A stretch of 64,000 nt of DNA, taken from Lachnospiraceae bacterium. Lineage in GTDB: Bacteria; Bacillota; Clostridia; Lachnospirales; Lachnospiraceae. A program made the position numbers and the translations under genes. The DNA lies in NCBI GenBank assembly GCA_017503735.1, contig JAFVSN010000017.1:62001-126000 (forward strand). The letters run 5' to 3'. Under the pieces are notes generated by a model. The model made no database searches. It was not told where the DNA came from and saw nothing but the letters and a program-made list of their open reading frames with translations. Positions 41,886 to 51,756 of the stretch are shown one piece after another (position 1 is the stretch's first letter; each line of letters begins with the position of its first letter).

Positions 41886-43163
41886 TTACTTTTTCCTCAG
41901 CACAAATGCCGTTTCCTTCGTCCCCACCGGGATTCCGAACCGCACCGACGCTTCCCCAAGCTCATTATCCTTCTCGGTGAAGATGCGGTTTTGTACCACT
42001 TCCTCCGAAACAATCTCAAAGCCCGCCGCTACAAAACGGTCGTGCCAGCTCATCCTCTCTTCGGTAAAACAGGTCCACGGCTTCTGTCCCCACCGTTCAA
42101 ACACCTGCAATATTGCCGGTATATCCATCCATTCGCTTTCTACTGCATACAGATATCCTCCCGGTGCAAGGCAGCGGTACACTTCCTTTACTGCCGCATC
42201 ATACCCTGCTTCCCCGCCTCTTGTAGAGGACAGACCGATATAACCGGTAAAAGCCGGCACAGAGTTATCCTTAAACGGCATATCCAGTACCGAAACCACA
42301 GCAAACCCGATGCCATAGCCAAAATGCTTCCGGTCCAAATAGTCTTTCCAATGTTCTAACACCATGGCACTTGCATCTGTGGCGGTACAATGAAAGGCCG
42401 GATCCAGTTGCTTTACCGACGGAATCAGCCCCATGCCCGGTCCACAGGCGAGGTCAATGATCTCTTTCCCGTTGGCTACGATGGTCTCTATTAGTTTCTT
42501 CGTTGCCGGATTTTCAAAAAGCTTACCTTTCTTCCAATTGCTCGCCAAACGGCCGTTGTTCCATTCAGCCACATCCTCCTCGTCAAAGAAGTCTCCGTGG
42601 TCGTGGGAGTCAAAATAGTAAATGCCGCCCTTAATTTCTGTCGGATTCTTCAAAAGCTTCTTTTCAAAAATCAACATTTCTAATATAATACTTTCCCGTT
42701 CATTCCAAATCCCGCCGTTTTCCGGTCCGTGATTCTCATAACGATTCTTTCTTCGAGCTTCTTCCGGTGTTACAAAAGTAAGTTCAAATCCTTCCTCGCC
42801 CTCTTGTAAATTTCGGTTGCCCATTTCCTCCCGAGCCCTGCATTTAAAGTAAAAATTTTCCTGTTCAAACACAGTCTTGGGAAATTTGGTGCTTTTATTC
42901 AGGCGCAGTGCTCCGCCGTACTCTGTAATACTCTCCTGAAGAACAATCAGCCCTGTTTCTTCCTCTACCTCACGAAGCAAGGCTTCCTCATAAGTTTCCC
43001 CTTTCTCAATACCTCCGCCCGGAAAACCGTAATAATCCCCTTCTGCTTCATATATTAAACCAAGCTTGCCGTCTTTTTCAATAATTCCACGCACCGTCGG
43101 ACGCAAATCATGTCGCCAGGTCTCGTCATAATCATGCAAATCTAAGGTAAATAAGCGTCTCAT
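41886..43163 (-). CDS. Nudix hydrolase-SAM methyltransferase fusion
   Basis: 425 residues. An N-terminal Nudix domain (about 1-140) has the full box GGIEKGETYEEALLREVEEETGL. A C-terminal class I methyltransferase domain (about 185-410) has the SAM-binding motif IIDLACGPGMGL and SVLDMPFKDNSVPAF. The middle (about 140-185) looks like a linker. Fusions of this kind are uncommon; the pairing suggests a nucleotide-derived substrate or regulation, but no product can be named. ATG 43163 follows GGAGG and overlaps the HD gene stop by 4 bases (ATGA). Confidence 0.85.
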   Translation of the reverse strand: MRRLFTLDLHDYDETWRHDLRPTVRGIIEKDGKLGLIYEAEGDYYGFPGGGIEKGETYEEALLREVEEETGLIVLQESITEYGGALRLNKSTKFPKTVFEQENFYFKCRAREEMGNRNLQEGEEGFELTFVTPEEARRKNRYENHGPENGGIWNERESIILEMLIFEKKLLKNPTEIKGGIYYFDSHDHGDFFDEEDVAEWNNGRLASNWKKGKLFENPATKKLIETIVANGKEIIDLACGPGMGLIPSVKQLDPAFHCTATDASAMVLEHWKDYLDRKHFGYGIGFAVVSVLDMPFKDNSVPAFTGYIGLSSTRGGEAGYDAAVKEVYRCLAPGGYLYAVESEWMDIPAILQVFERWGQKPWTCFTEERMSWHDRFVAAGFEIVSEEVVQNRIFTEKDNELGEASVRFGIPVGTKETAFVLRKK

Positions 43164-43795
43164 AGGTTTCCTCCGTACAAATCCACCGTCAGCGACTCCA
43201 CAAACCGATTCGTTAACTCCTTCTTTTCCTCCCAAATCCGACGTGCCTTCTCCGTCCGCATGGGATTATTTTGCATTTGCTTCCATGAAAACTTCTTTAT
43301 ATGCTCCAATATGGATTCAAAACTTACCTCTTCCTTTGTTGCCTGAATCCATGCATCCATTACAATACCGTGAGCTCCCGTATCGTCAAATAAATCTGCC
43401 TCCATCAAAAGCACCAGTTCCAGCGGAGAATCCTCACTGTGAAGTGCTTCCTTATCGGAATGTCTGGCAATCAGGTCACAGATAAAGTCCGCTTTTTCTA
43501 CCGGATACCCAACAGACTTCAGATACTCGCGGCACAATACCGCACCGTCTTCCGCGTGGTGATGCATGTCCTCTTTGTTTAAGGAATACCCGATATCATG
43601 GAATATGGTCGCTATCTGTAATGCTTCCATATCAATTTTATCCACATAATCCTCTGCCAGAATCATCATCCAACGATAGACCCGTTCCGTATGTTCAAAA
43701 CGGCTGTATTTGATTCTGTTCTTAGACACACCGCCGTGATGGTCATAAGCAGCAAGTTCATCTTTTACATACGCAAATAATTCATCATAATTCAT
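43160..43795 (-). CDS. HD-domain phosphohydrolase
   Basis: 211 residues. The HD superfamily metal ligands are visible: H in FEHTERVYRW, the HD pair in ATIFHDIGYS, and a later H in MHHHAEDGAVL. The AYDHHGGVSKNRIKYSRFEHT start matches small HD-domain proteins of Clostridia whose substrates are mostly unknown. ATG 43795 follows GGGGGG(CGAAG). It is translationally coupled to the Nudix-methyltransferase fusion. Confidence 0.83.
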   Translation of the reverse strand: MNYDELFAYVKDELAAYDHHGGVSKNRIKYSRFEHTERVYRWMMILAEDYVDKIDMEALQIATIFHDIGYSLNKEDMHHHAEDGAVLCREYLKSVGYPVEKADFICDLIARHSDKEALHSEDSPLELVLLMEADLFDDTGAHGIVMDAWIQATKEEVSFESILEHIKKFSWKQMQNNPMRTEKARRIWEEKKELTNRFVESLTVDLYGGNL

Positions 43796-43816
43796 ATCTT
43801 CGCCCCCCATCTTACA

Positions 43817-44515
43817 TCATACTTCATCTTTCTTAGGGCACAAAAATCCCGCAAACTCAAACTGATACAACAGCACGGAATTTCCGAACATATCAATTTC
43901 TTCTCCCACGGCTTCTCCCGCAAGAATCTGCTTTGCCCCGGCAATGAGCTTCGGAATAATCTCCGGTTTCACCGATACAGAACTATGGGAAGCGTACACT
44001 TCATCAAACCGTCCCTCATAAGCAGAAAGCTTCTCAAGACTGGCAATATAGTGAGACAGATTCCGATGTTCTCCGAACATAAAAATTCGTCCGTCCTGAA
44101 TGGAATCCCCTCCGATAAGCACCCGGTTCTTCACATCTAAAATACCGATACTTCCCGGTGTATGTCCCGGCAAATCAATAATTTCAAGAGGTCTGTCGCC
44201 TAAATCAAGAGTGTCTCCTTGCTGTACCGGAATAATTTTTCCGGTCTTTCCGCGAAAACGATAATTTGCCTCCTCCGACCGATGCATATAAAACTCTGCA
44301 AACGCCTCATTTCCCGCAATATGATCCCCGTCTGCGTGGGTATTCAGTAGCTTCACCGGAAGGTCCGTAATGCTTTCCGCAATTTCCTTTGCATTCGGGG
44401 TATTCATTCCGCTGTCGATGAGAAGTGCTTCCTTCGTTCCGGTCAACAAAAACATACGAACCATACTGTCCTCAATACGCCAAGTGTTCTCGTTCATTTG
44501 GATAATTTCACTCAT
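43817..44515 (-). CDS. MBL-fold metallo-hydrolase
   Basis: 232 residues. The metallo-beta-lactamase motif THADGDHIAG (about residues 62-71) is present, with LPGHTPGSIGI and IGGDSIQDGRIF as later ligand regions. Family members hydrolyse thioesters or esters such as glutathione or lactone conjugates. ATG 44515 follows GGAGG. It lies 45 bases after mutL on the same strand. Confidence 0.87.
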   Translation of the reverse strand: MSEIIQMNENTWRIEDSMVRMFLLTGTKEALLIDSGMNTPNAKEIAESITDLPVKLLNTHADGDHIAGNEAFAEFYMHRSEEANYRFRGKTGKIIPVQQGDTLDLGDRPLEIIDLPGHTPGSIGILDVKNRVLIGGDSIQDGRIFMFGEHRNLSHYIASLEKLSAYEGRFDEVYASHSSVSVKPEIIPKLIAGAKQILAGEAVGEEIDMFGNSVLLYQFEFAGFLCPKKDEV

Positions 44516-44560
44516 CTGTAAACCTCCAATCGTCATCTTTCCTGATACAACTTGATTTCC

Positions 44561-46687
44561 TTACACAATCCGCTTAAACTTCTTCTCAATTTCCTGCTTT
44601 GTCATGGAAATCGTGGTCGGTCTTCCGTGCGGACAATGATACGGATTATCTAAGGTAAGCAGCAAATCAATCATTGCCTTTGCTTCCGTTTCCGACAACA
44701 CCATATTTCCTTTTACCGCCGCCTTACAGGACATGGAAGCCACCTTTTCCACCAAAACTTCCGGGCTTCCGTGAAGCTTTTCCGCCACCAGTTCATCCAA
44801 AAGCTGCATGAAAAGCTCGCCCCCGGTCAACCCGCATAAATCCGCCGGAACACCGGTGACCTTATAATCCCGTCCGCCAAAGTGTTCAAACTCAAAGCCC
44901 AAACGTCGCAACACCTCCGCCTGCGCCTGCAATACCTCTTCCTCACGAAGAGAAAGGCTTGCTATATACGGCGGCGCAATCTGCTGGGTCAGCATTTCCT
45001 TTTCCCTGATACGTTTCATGGTCTGTTCAAACAAAATCTTCTCATGAGCCGCATGCTGGTCAATCATAAATAACTGACCATCCATTTCGATGAGCCAGTA
45101 GGTAGCAAACAACTGGCCGACAATACGGTATTCCTTCTTGTTATCATCACTGAGTAGATTCGGAAGCTCCATCTGTTCCTGAACATAAACCGTAGATTCT
45201 TTTACTTTTGCCGGTTGTGCTTTTTCTTCCGATAGTATCTGTTCCGGAACATTCGGTTCTTGCACAACCGTTTCTGACTTTTTCTCTTCACGTACCGGCT
45301 CCCGGAATGACAATAAATCCTCCACAAAACTTCCTATATTTGCACTATCTACTTTTGTAGAATCGCTGACTGCGTTGTCGTTTTTCTTAATCTCATACGG
45401 TACTTCCTCTTCTTTAAGCACGGTTGCCCTCACAGGAATTGTAGCGGCCTTTTTAACCGATTCATCCTCTTTTCCGTCCGAACTTTCCCTAGTTCCAACT
45501 GTTGATTTTGCCGGATTTTCTGTCGATTTTACCACGTTTCCCGTAAAACCTACTAAGCTTCCGCCATTCGGCTTCGCCACCGTCTGCTGTGCCATTCTTG
45601 CGATTTCAAACTGTTCCGGTCTTGTATCTCTTTTCGGCAATTCTACTTTTGTAGACTTCTCTTCTTTTCCGAATCCCACCTGCGGAATCATGTTTTTCCC
45701 GGCTAATGCATCCCTCACCGCATGGTACACGGCGTAATATACCGCCTCGCTGTCGGAGAACCGTACTTCTAACTTTGTCGGATGCACGTTTACATCAATC
45801 ATGGCTGTATCCATGGAAATATGTAACGCCGTAAACGGGTACTTATGTTGCATCATATAGGAACGGTACCCTTCTTCAATGGCCTTGCTGACCACACTGC
45901 TCTTAATATATCGTCCGTTAATAAAATAGTTCTCGTAATTACGATTGCCTCTGGATACCACCGGCTTTCCGATAAATCCTCTGACCGAAATTCCGGCACT
46001 TTCTTCGATATGGTTCACCTCTAACAGATTTACGGTAATCTCCCGTCCGTAAATCTGGTAAATCACCTCTTTTAAATTCCCGTTTCCGGAGGTCTGAAGC
46101 ACGATTTTTCCGTTATTAATAAACTTGTAAGCAATCTCCGGTCGGGAAAGTGCCATACGTTGCATCAGTTCGGAACAAAGCCCGGCTTCCGACATAGCGG
46201 ATTTTAAAAACTTCCGCCGAGCCGGTACATTGTAAAACAAATTCCGGATAAGGAACGTGGTGCCATCCGGACAACCGGCCTCTTCCATAGCCTGTTCTAT
46301 CCCGCCGTCAATCAAATATCTGGTCCCCACAAAGGCGTCCTTGGTCTTAGTAATCAGCTCCACCTGAGCCACTGCGGAAATACTGGAAAGAGCCTCACCG
46401 CGAAAGCCCAGACTTCCTGCGGTCAACAAATCCTCCACGGTACGGATTTTACTGGTGGAATGGCGCAAAAACGCGGTTTTCACATCATCCGACGCAATAC
46501 CGGACCCGTTATCCGTAATACGAATCAGTCCGCTTCCGCCTTCCTTTAACTCCACCGTAATCATATTCGCACCGGCGTCAATGGCGTTCTCTGTCAACTC
46601 CTTCACCACAGAAGCCGGACGCTCCACCACTTCACCCGCCGCAATCTTATCAATGGTATTTTTATCCAGTAAAGCAATCTTACCCAT
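44561..46687 (-). CDS. mutL: DNA mismatch repair protein MutL
   Basis: 708 residues. The GHKL ATPase domain occupies the first 330 residues (LDKNTIDKIAAGEVVERPASVVKELTENAIDAGA, DNGSGI, GFRGEAL). A variable acidic linker (about 330-500) precedes the C-terminal domain with MIDQHAAHEKILFE, the DQHAX2EX4E endonuclease motif of bacteria lacking MutH. So this MutL nicks the strand itself. It lies 15 bases after mutS and 45 before the MBL-fold gene. Confidence 0.97.
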   Translation of the reverse strand: MGKIALLDKNTIDKIAAGEVVERPASVVKELTENAIDAGANMITVELKEGGSGLIRITDNGSGIASDDVKTAFLRHSTSKIRTVEDLLTAGSLGFRGEALSSISAVAQVELITKTKDAFVGTRYLIDGGIEQAMEEAGCPDGTTFLIRNLFYNVPARRKFLKSAMSEAGLCSELMQRMALSRPEIAYKFINNGKIVLQTSGNGNLKEVIYQIYGREITVNLLEVNHIEESAGISVRGFIGKPVVSRGNRNYENYFINGRYIKSSVVSKAIEEGYRSYMMQHKYPFTALHISMDTAMIDVNVHPTKLEVRFSDSEAVYYAVYHAVRDALAGKNMIPQVGFGKEEKSTKVELPKRDTRPEQFEIARMAQQTVAKPNGGSLVGFTGNVVKSTENPAKSTVGTRESSDGKEDESVKKAATIPVRATVLKEEEVPYEIKKNDNAVSDSTKVDSANIGSFVEDLLSFREPVREEKKSETVVQEPNVPEQILSEEKAQPAKVKESTVYVQEQMELPNLLSDDNKKEYRIVGQLFATYWLIEMDGQLFMIDQHAAHEKILFEQTMKRIREKEMLTQQIAPPYIASLSLREEEVLQAQAEVLRRLGFEFEHFGGRDYKVTGVPADLCGLTGGELFMQLLDELVAEKLHGSPEVLVEKVASMSCKAAVKGNMVLSETEAKAMIDLLLTLDNPYHCPHGRPTTISMTKQEIEKKFKRIV

Positions 46688-46702
46688 GTGTTGCTCCTTC
46701 CT

Positions 46703-49402
46703 TTACTTTCCTTTCGCCTGCTCCTGCAGTTTATAAAGCATATTCAGCGCATCAATCGGTGTCATTATAGACAAATTAAGTTCCCGTAAAGTCTGTGTAA
46801 TGCCCGCATCCTCGGATTCTTCCGTGCCGAACATGGTCATCTGTCCGTTTAAAGAATCTTTGTCGGATTTCACCGATTTTGTCTTGCCAAAAGACTTATT
46901 ACCATCGGTGTCACCGACTTTTCCTCCCTGTTTTACCTCTATCTGAGCCGCATTCTTCGTAATATCCCGTTCTGCCAATTCATCCGCAATCTCTCTTGCG
47001 CGGGCCAGTACGGCACTTGGAACACCCGCAAGCTTTGCCACCTGAATACCGTAGCTCTTGTCCGCACCGCCCGGAATGATTTTACGCAGGAATACGATGT
47101 CCTCGCCCTGTTCCTTTACCGCAATGCAATAATTATGTACGGACGGAAGCTTTCCTTCCAACTCCGTCAATTCGTGGTAATGGGTGGCAAATAAGGCTTT
47201 GGCGCCGATTAACTTCGGGTCAGCAATATGTTCCACCACTGCCCATGCAATACTAAGCCCGTCAAAGGTACTGGTACCTCTGCCGATTTCATCTAATATC
47301 AAAAGACTATTCTTTGTGGCATTCCGTAAAATATTTGCCACCTCAGTCATTTCCACCATGAAGGTACTCTGTCCCGAAGCCAAATCATCGGAAGCTCCCA
47401 CACGGGTAAAAATACGGTCGCATATGCCGATTTTAGCACTCTTAGCCGGTACAAAGCTACCAAGCTGTGCCATCAGCACAATAAGGGCCGTCTGGCGCAT
47501 ATAGGTGGATTTTCCCGCCATATTCGGACCGGTAATAATGGAAATACGCTTGTCATGATTGTCAAGGTAAGTGTCGTTTTCCACAAACATATCATTCGGT
47601 ATCATCTGCTCTACCACCGGATGTCTGCCGCCTACGATATGCAATACGCCCTCTTTGTTGATTTCCGGGCGTACAAAGCGGTTCTTTTCCGCCACCGTAG
47701 CCAAAGAGGCAAACATATCCAGCCAAGCCACCGCCTTTGCAGTCTGTTTAATACGGACCACTTCTGCGGCAACCGCTTCACGAATCTCGGAAAACAGAGA
47801 ATATTCCAAAGAAAACAGCTTATCCTCCGCTCCTAAAATATCCTCTTCTAACTTCTTTAATTCTTCCGTGGTGTAACGCTCCGCATTGGTCAGGGTCTGT
47901 TTTCTGATCCACGTCTGCGGAACCAAATTCTGATAGGAGTTGGTCACTTCAAAATAGTAGCCGAATACACGGTTAAACTTAATCTTTAAATTCTTAATGC
48001 CGGTAGCCTCCCGCTCCCGTTCCTCCACCTCGGCAAGCCAGCCCTTTCCCTCGGTCTTTGCCAGGCGCAAACGGTCCACTTCCTCGTTATATCCGCTCTT
48101 AATAATGCTGCCTTCCTTTACGGTTAACGGCGCATCCGGATCAATGGACGCTTCAATGAGGGCACTCAAATCCGATAAAGTATCCAGTTCTTCATCAATT
48201 TTCTTTAATAACGGTGCTTCCAAATCCGTCAGCAACGTCTTAATGGGCGGAAGCATGGAAAGGGACGTCTGGAATGCCAACATATCCCGCGGGTTGGCGG
48301 AACGATAGGTAACACGGCTTAAAAGGCGTTCCAAATCGTACACCGCATTCAGGTATTCTCTTAATTCCGCTCTTGTAATCCCGTTTTCCTTTAATTCTTC
48401 CACTGCGGAAAGCCGGTCGTTAATCTCTTCTTTTTCCAGTAACGGCTGTTCGATACAACTACGAAGAAGTCTTGCTCCCATAGCTGTCTTCGTTTTATCC
48501 AACACCCAAAGCAGAGATCCTCTCTTTTGCTTTTCGCGAAGCGTCTCTGTCAGTTCCAGATTGCGTCTGGTACTGCTGTCCAAAATCATATATTTCCCGG
48601 TGACATAGGTCTGTATCTGGGTAATGTGCTCCATGGAAGTCTTTTGGGTCTCTTTTAAATACTGCATTACCGCACCGGCCGCAATGCCGCCCAGCGGAAA
48701 ATCCATAAGCCCCAGTCCCGCAAGGGTTCCTACCTTAAAGTGATTCATAAGAGAACGTTCACAGGCACCACCGTCAAAGAAACGTTCCTCCAAAGTCTCC
48801 ACGGCCATATGATATCGGTTCTTAAACTCTTCCAAATCTACACCGCTCATGGCAAAGGATGCATTACAGATAAGCTCTGACGGAGCAAACTTCGTCAACT
48901 CATCCGCCGCCTTACGCGCCTCGTCCACTTCCGTCACATAATAATCGCCGGTCGTTACATCCACCGCGGAAATACCAAAGGAATCCCCACTGTAATAAAT
49001 GCCCATCAGGTAATTGTTCTTTCCTTCGTCCAAATTCTGAAGGTTCGTATTGGTTCCCGGCGTTACCACCCGGACAACTTCACGTTTTACCATGCCCTTC
49101 GCTAACTTCGGGTCTTCCACCTGTTCGCAAATAGCCACACGGTAACCCTTTCCCACCAGGCGATTCAGATAGGTTTCCGCCGCATGAAACGGAACACCGC
49201 ACATAGGCGCACGTTCCGGAAGACCGCAACTTTTTCCCGTCAGGGTCAGTTCCAATTCTCTGGATACCGTCACCGCATCCTCAAAAAACATCTCATAAAA
49301 ATCGCCCAGTCTGTAAAACAAAATACAATCGCCGTAAGCATCCTTTGTATCCAGGTAATGCTGCATCATCGGCGTTAGTTTTTCATAAGTAGCCTTATCC
49401 AT
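46703..49402 (-). CDS. mutS: DNA mismatch repair protein MutS
   Basis: 899 residues. The N-terminal mismatch-recognition motif is DFYEMFFEDA, with the Phe-X-Glu that inserts at the mispair. The C-terminal ATPase contains TGPNMAGKST (Walker A), LLILDEIGRGTSTFDG and ATHYHEL. Its start overlaps the rnhA stop by 1 base, an order of rnhA-mutS-mutL read downstream. Confidence 0.97.
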   Translation of the reverse strand: MDKATYEKLTPMMQHYLDTKDAYGDCILFYRLGDFYEMFFEDAVTVSRELELTLTGKSCGLPERAPMCGVPFHAAETYLNRLVGKGYRVAICEQVEDPKLAKGMVKREVVRVVTPGTNTNLQNLDEGKNNYLMGIYYSGDSFGISAVDVTTGDYYVTEVDEARKAADELTKFAPSELICNASFAMSGVDLEEFKNRYHMAVETLEERFFDGGACERSLMNHFKVGTLAGLGLMDFPLGGIAAGAVMQYLKETQKTSMEHITQIQTYVTGKYMILDSSTRRNLELTETLREKQKRGSLLWVLDKTKTAMGARLLRSCIEQPLLEKEEINDRLSAVEELKENGITRAELREYLNAVYDLERLLSRVTYRSANPRDMLAFQTSLSMLPPIKTLLTDLEAPLLKKIDEELDTLSDLSALIEASIDPDAPLTVKEGSIIKSGYNEEVDRLRLAKTEGKGWLAEVEEREREATGIKNLKIKFNRVFGYYFEVTNSYQNLVPQTWIRKQTLTNAERYTTEELKKLEEDILGAEDKLFSLEYSLFSEIREAVAAEVVRIKQTAKAVAWLDMFASLATVAEKNRFVRPEINKEGVLHIVGGRHPVVEQMIPNDMFVENDTYLDNHDKRISIITGPNMAGKSTYMRQTALIVLMAQLGSFVPAKSAKIGICDRIFTRVGASDDLASGQSTFMVEMTEVANILRNATKNSLLILDEIGRGTSTFDGLSIAWAVVEHIADPKLIGAKALFATHYHELTELEGKLPSVHNYCIAVKEQGEDIVFLRKIIPGGADKSYGIQVAKLAGVPSAVLARAREIADELAERDITKNAAQIEVKQGGKVGDTDGNKSFGKTKSVKSDKDSLNGQMTMFGTEESEDAGITQTLRELNLSIMTPIDALNMLYKLQEQAKGK

Positions 49403-49881
49403 TACGCTTCCTCCAATCCTTCATCCACCATCAGATTTTCCCCGTCGGCAGCGGTGGTGGCAAGCACATCACACCGCTCGTTCTGTGGATGTCCCGCGTG
49501 TCCCTTTACCCAGAAAAACTGTACCGTATGAGGTTTCATTGCCGCAAGTAAACGCATCCACAAATCCACGTTTTTCACCGGCTCGTTTTTGCCGCGCTTC
49601 CACCCTTTTTTTATCCAACCTTCTAACCAATGTTCGGTAAAGGCCTTCACAAGATACTGGGAATCGGAGTACACATCCACTTCACAAGGTTTTATTAAAT
49701 TTTCAAACCCGATAATCGCCGCCATCAGCTCCATCCGGTTGTTGGTAGTACGGACATATCCACCGGAATATTCCCTGATATGCTCTTCTCCGTTCACAAT
49801 GCAGGAAAGCACCGTTCCGTATCCTCCCGGTCCGTCCGGGTTTCCTCTTGCCGCTCCGTCTGTATACATGGTAACCTTCAT
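49402..49881 (-). CDS. rnhA: Ribonuclease HI
   Basis: 159 residues. Catalytic acids are seen as D in MYTDGAARGNPGP-like (TDGAARGN), E in NNRMELMAA, D in YSDSQYL and D in CDVLA (near residue 139). WVKGHAGHPQNERCD is the usual C-terminal motif. It cleaves RNA in RNA-DNA hybrids. It lies between the membrane MutS-like gene and mutS. Confidence 0.95.
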   Translation of the reverse strand: MKVTMYTDGAARGNPDGPGGYGTVLSCIVNGEEHIREYSGGYVRTTNNRMELMAAIIGFENLIKPCEVDVYSDSQYLVKAFTEHWLEGWIKKGWKRGKNEPVKNVDLWMRLLAAMKPHTVQFFWVKGHAGHPQNERCDVLATTAADGENLMVDEGLEEA

Positions 49882-49940
49882 AGCTTACTCCTTTCAACCG
49901 TCCCAAACTATCACGCACAGGAACGCATATACCGATTGCC

Positions 49941-51623
49941 TTAGTTCCACTCACCGGTCATCAAAAAATGTTCTGCCGCATATTCCGCCCGTTCTATCAC
50001 TTCCTGCGGATAGCCTAACATCCTAAGAAGCTTTATGGCATTCCGGGAGGTTGCCCGTCCCTCATGCAACAAATAATCAAACTCCACTTTGTCATCCGTC
50101 ACCGTTTCTTCAAAGTGATAGTTATCACATTCCTGTTCCAATAAATACGTCAGTTCAATATCATGGGTGGCCGCAAAGCATATGGTACGACCGCTTCTTG
50201 CAATCCCGGAAAGTACCTCACGTGAAGCAGCGATACGCTCCACCGTATTGGTCCCCCGAAGCACTTCATCCACAAAGCAAAGGGTACAAACCTGTGCCTT
50301 GGCCGCTTCAAATATCCGTTTTAAAGATTTGATTTCCACAATAAAATAACTTTCATTCCCCTGCATATTATCCCGCAACGCCATAGACGATAATACTTGG
50401 AAATAGGATGCCCGATAAGACTTTGCCGGAACCGTATGCACGGTCTGTGCCAATATCGCACCGATAGCAACCGACTTTAAGAACGTAGATTTACCGGAGG
50501 CGTTGGACCCGGTTAAGAGCACACTTTTATCGGTCCGGATGGAATTTGTTACCGGAGCTTCCAAAAGAGGATGATACAGTTCTTCTGCCTCGTAAACCGG
50601 AGTTTCCGATCCCATTCCGGCAAGAAGTTCCGGAACACAATACCCGCCCGCTCCCAAAAGAGCGCGGAAAGACGCCACACTACAAAGAGCATCCAAATAA
50701 CCGACCACCTCATATAGTTCGTTCAGTTCCTTCACATGCTTATCATAAATCTTCAGCATTCCGTTAAACTTAATCAAATCAATATGGAACAACATGCGGA
50801 AATAAGATACCACCATGTCCATCATATCCCCGGTAGGTTTTCGACTGCCGATAATCCAAAAATTCCGTTTAAAAGCCGCAAAATGCTTATTTAACTCCTT
50901 CATTCTGGCAACATAACCGGACAACTCCGGTACCGAAAGCTTTGCCACATCCTCCGTCGCATACAATAAACGAATCAGGTACGTGACGGAACTCAAATAA
51001 GCATCCAGTTCCCCCTTACGTTTCATATAGGACACCAGATTATAGGAAATCACTACCACCGTGGCAATAACACCCACCGACGGTTTCAGAAAGGCAAACG
51101 CCACCGCACCGAACAGCAAAACAATTGCCAGAATGTGAGGCAGATTGGACTCTCGCTTAATATTCTTAATATAGTTCATGCATTCGTACACGGAATACTT
51201 TCTGTGTTTCCCGATTTGGTACAAGGCTTCCTGTACATCGATCCGCTTTTCTTCATTCCTTTCAAAAAAGGAAATCAGACGCTCCCGTTCCTTCATTTCC
51301 TCAGGGTCAAACTGAGGCTGACGTAACATGGCGTATAAATATTCTTCTCCCATGGCACTGACGGTACGATTCATAACCATAAATAACTCATCCAGTTCCA
51401 AATCATTCCATGTAATATCGTCTACATCACAGGTATCCCGTTTTACCGCCTGATAAAAACTTTGCAACGCTTTTAATTTTTCCTGGGTATATTCTTCCTC
51501 GGAAACGGTTCCAAAGTCTTCTCTAAGAATCCTTCTTACTTTTTGCTTATATTTTCTTTTATCATAAATTCCTTTTCCCGCAAGTAATATTACAACCGCC
51601 ATCCCAATTACTAGATATTCCAT
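49941..51623 (-). CDS. Membrane-anchored MutS-like ATPase
   Basis: 560 residues. A MutS C-terminal (domain V) ATPase lies in the last 220 residues, with GSNASGKST (about 372-380) as Walker A and LCFVDEVLRGTNTVERI as Walker B; SVLLTGSNASGKS resembles the MutS/MutS2 ATPase. Before it are an N-terminal membrane helix (about 3-16) and two more (about 162-179 and 182-199). The mismatch-recognition domain is absent. Such proteins are known as MutS-related or MutS-family membrane ATPases of unknown role. It heads the mutS-mutL unit and has a consensus promoter. Confidence 0.85.
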   Translation of the reverse strand: MEYLVIGMAVVILLAGKGIYDKRKYKQKVRRILREDFGTVSEEEYTQEKLKALQSFYQAVKRDTCDVDDITWNDLELDELFMVMNRTVSAMGEEYLYAMLRQPQFDPEEMKERERLISFFERNEEKRIDVQEALYQIGKHRKYSVYECMNYIKNIKRESNLPHILAIVLLFGAVAFAFLKPSVGVIATVVVISYNLVSYMKRKGELDAYLSSVTYLIRLLYATEDVAKLSVPELSGYVARMKELNKHFAAFKRNFWIIGSRKPTGDMMDMVVSYFRMLFHIDLIKFNGMLKIYDKHVKELNELYEVVGYLDALCSVASFRALLGAGGYCVPELLAGMGSETPVYEAEELYHPLLEAPVTNSIRTDKSVLLTGSNASGKSTFLKSVAIGAILAQTVHTVPAKSYRASYFQVLSSMALRDNMQGNESYFIVEIKSLKRIFEAAKAQVCTLCFVDEVLRGTNTVERIAASREVLSGIARSGRTICFAATHDIELTYLLEQECDNYHFEETVTDDKVEFDYLLHEGRATSRNAIKLLRMLGYPQEVIERAEYAAEHFLMTGEWN

Positions 51624-51660
51624 AAATTACCTCTCTTTAAGATAGAATTATACAAGATAA

Positions 51661-51689
51661 AGTATAGTCGTAGAGAGAAAAAATGTCAA
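51661..51689 (-). promoter_or_regulatory. Promoter of the MutS-like-rnhA-mutS-mutL unit
   Basis: On the minus strand TTGACA (51684-51689) and TATACT (51661-51666) are 17 bases apart, immediately after the terminator of the EAL gene. Confidence 0.85.
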
Positions 51690-51696
51690 GAAAAAA

Positions 51697-51732
51697 GCAG
51701 AAACTCCCACTTCTGTATGCGGGAGTTTCTGC
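51697..51732 (-). terminator. Terminator after the EAL gene
   Basis: GCAGAAACTCCC (51697-51708) and GGGAGTTTCTGC (51721-51732) form a perfect 12-bp stem with a 12-base loop, followed on the minus strand by six T. Confidence 0.93.
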
Positions 51733-51756
51733 AACATATAAGGAAAAAAATGAAGA

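Noticed and set aside
33073-43795. Cluster of GNAT, Nudix and hydrolase genes considered as a genomic island
   Set aside because: No integrase, tRNA edge, attachment repeats or clear base-composition shift; miaA, a core gene, lies within it.
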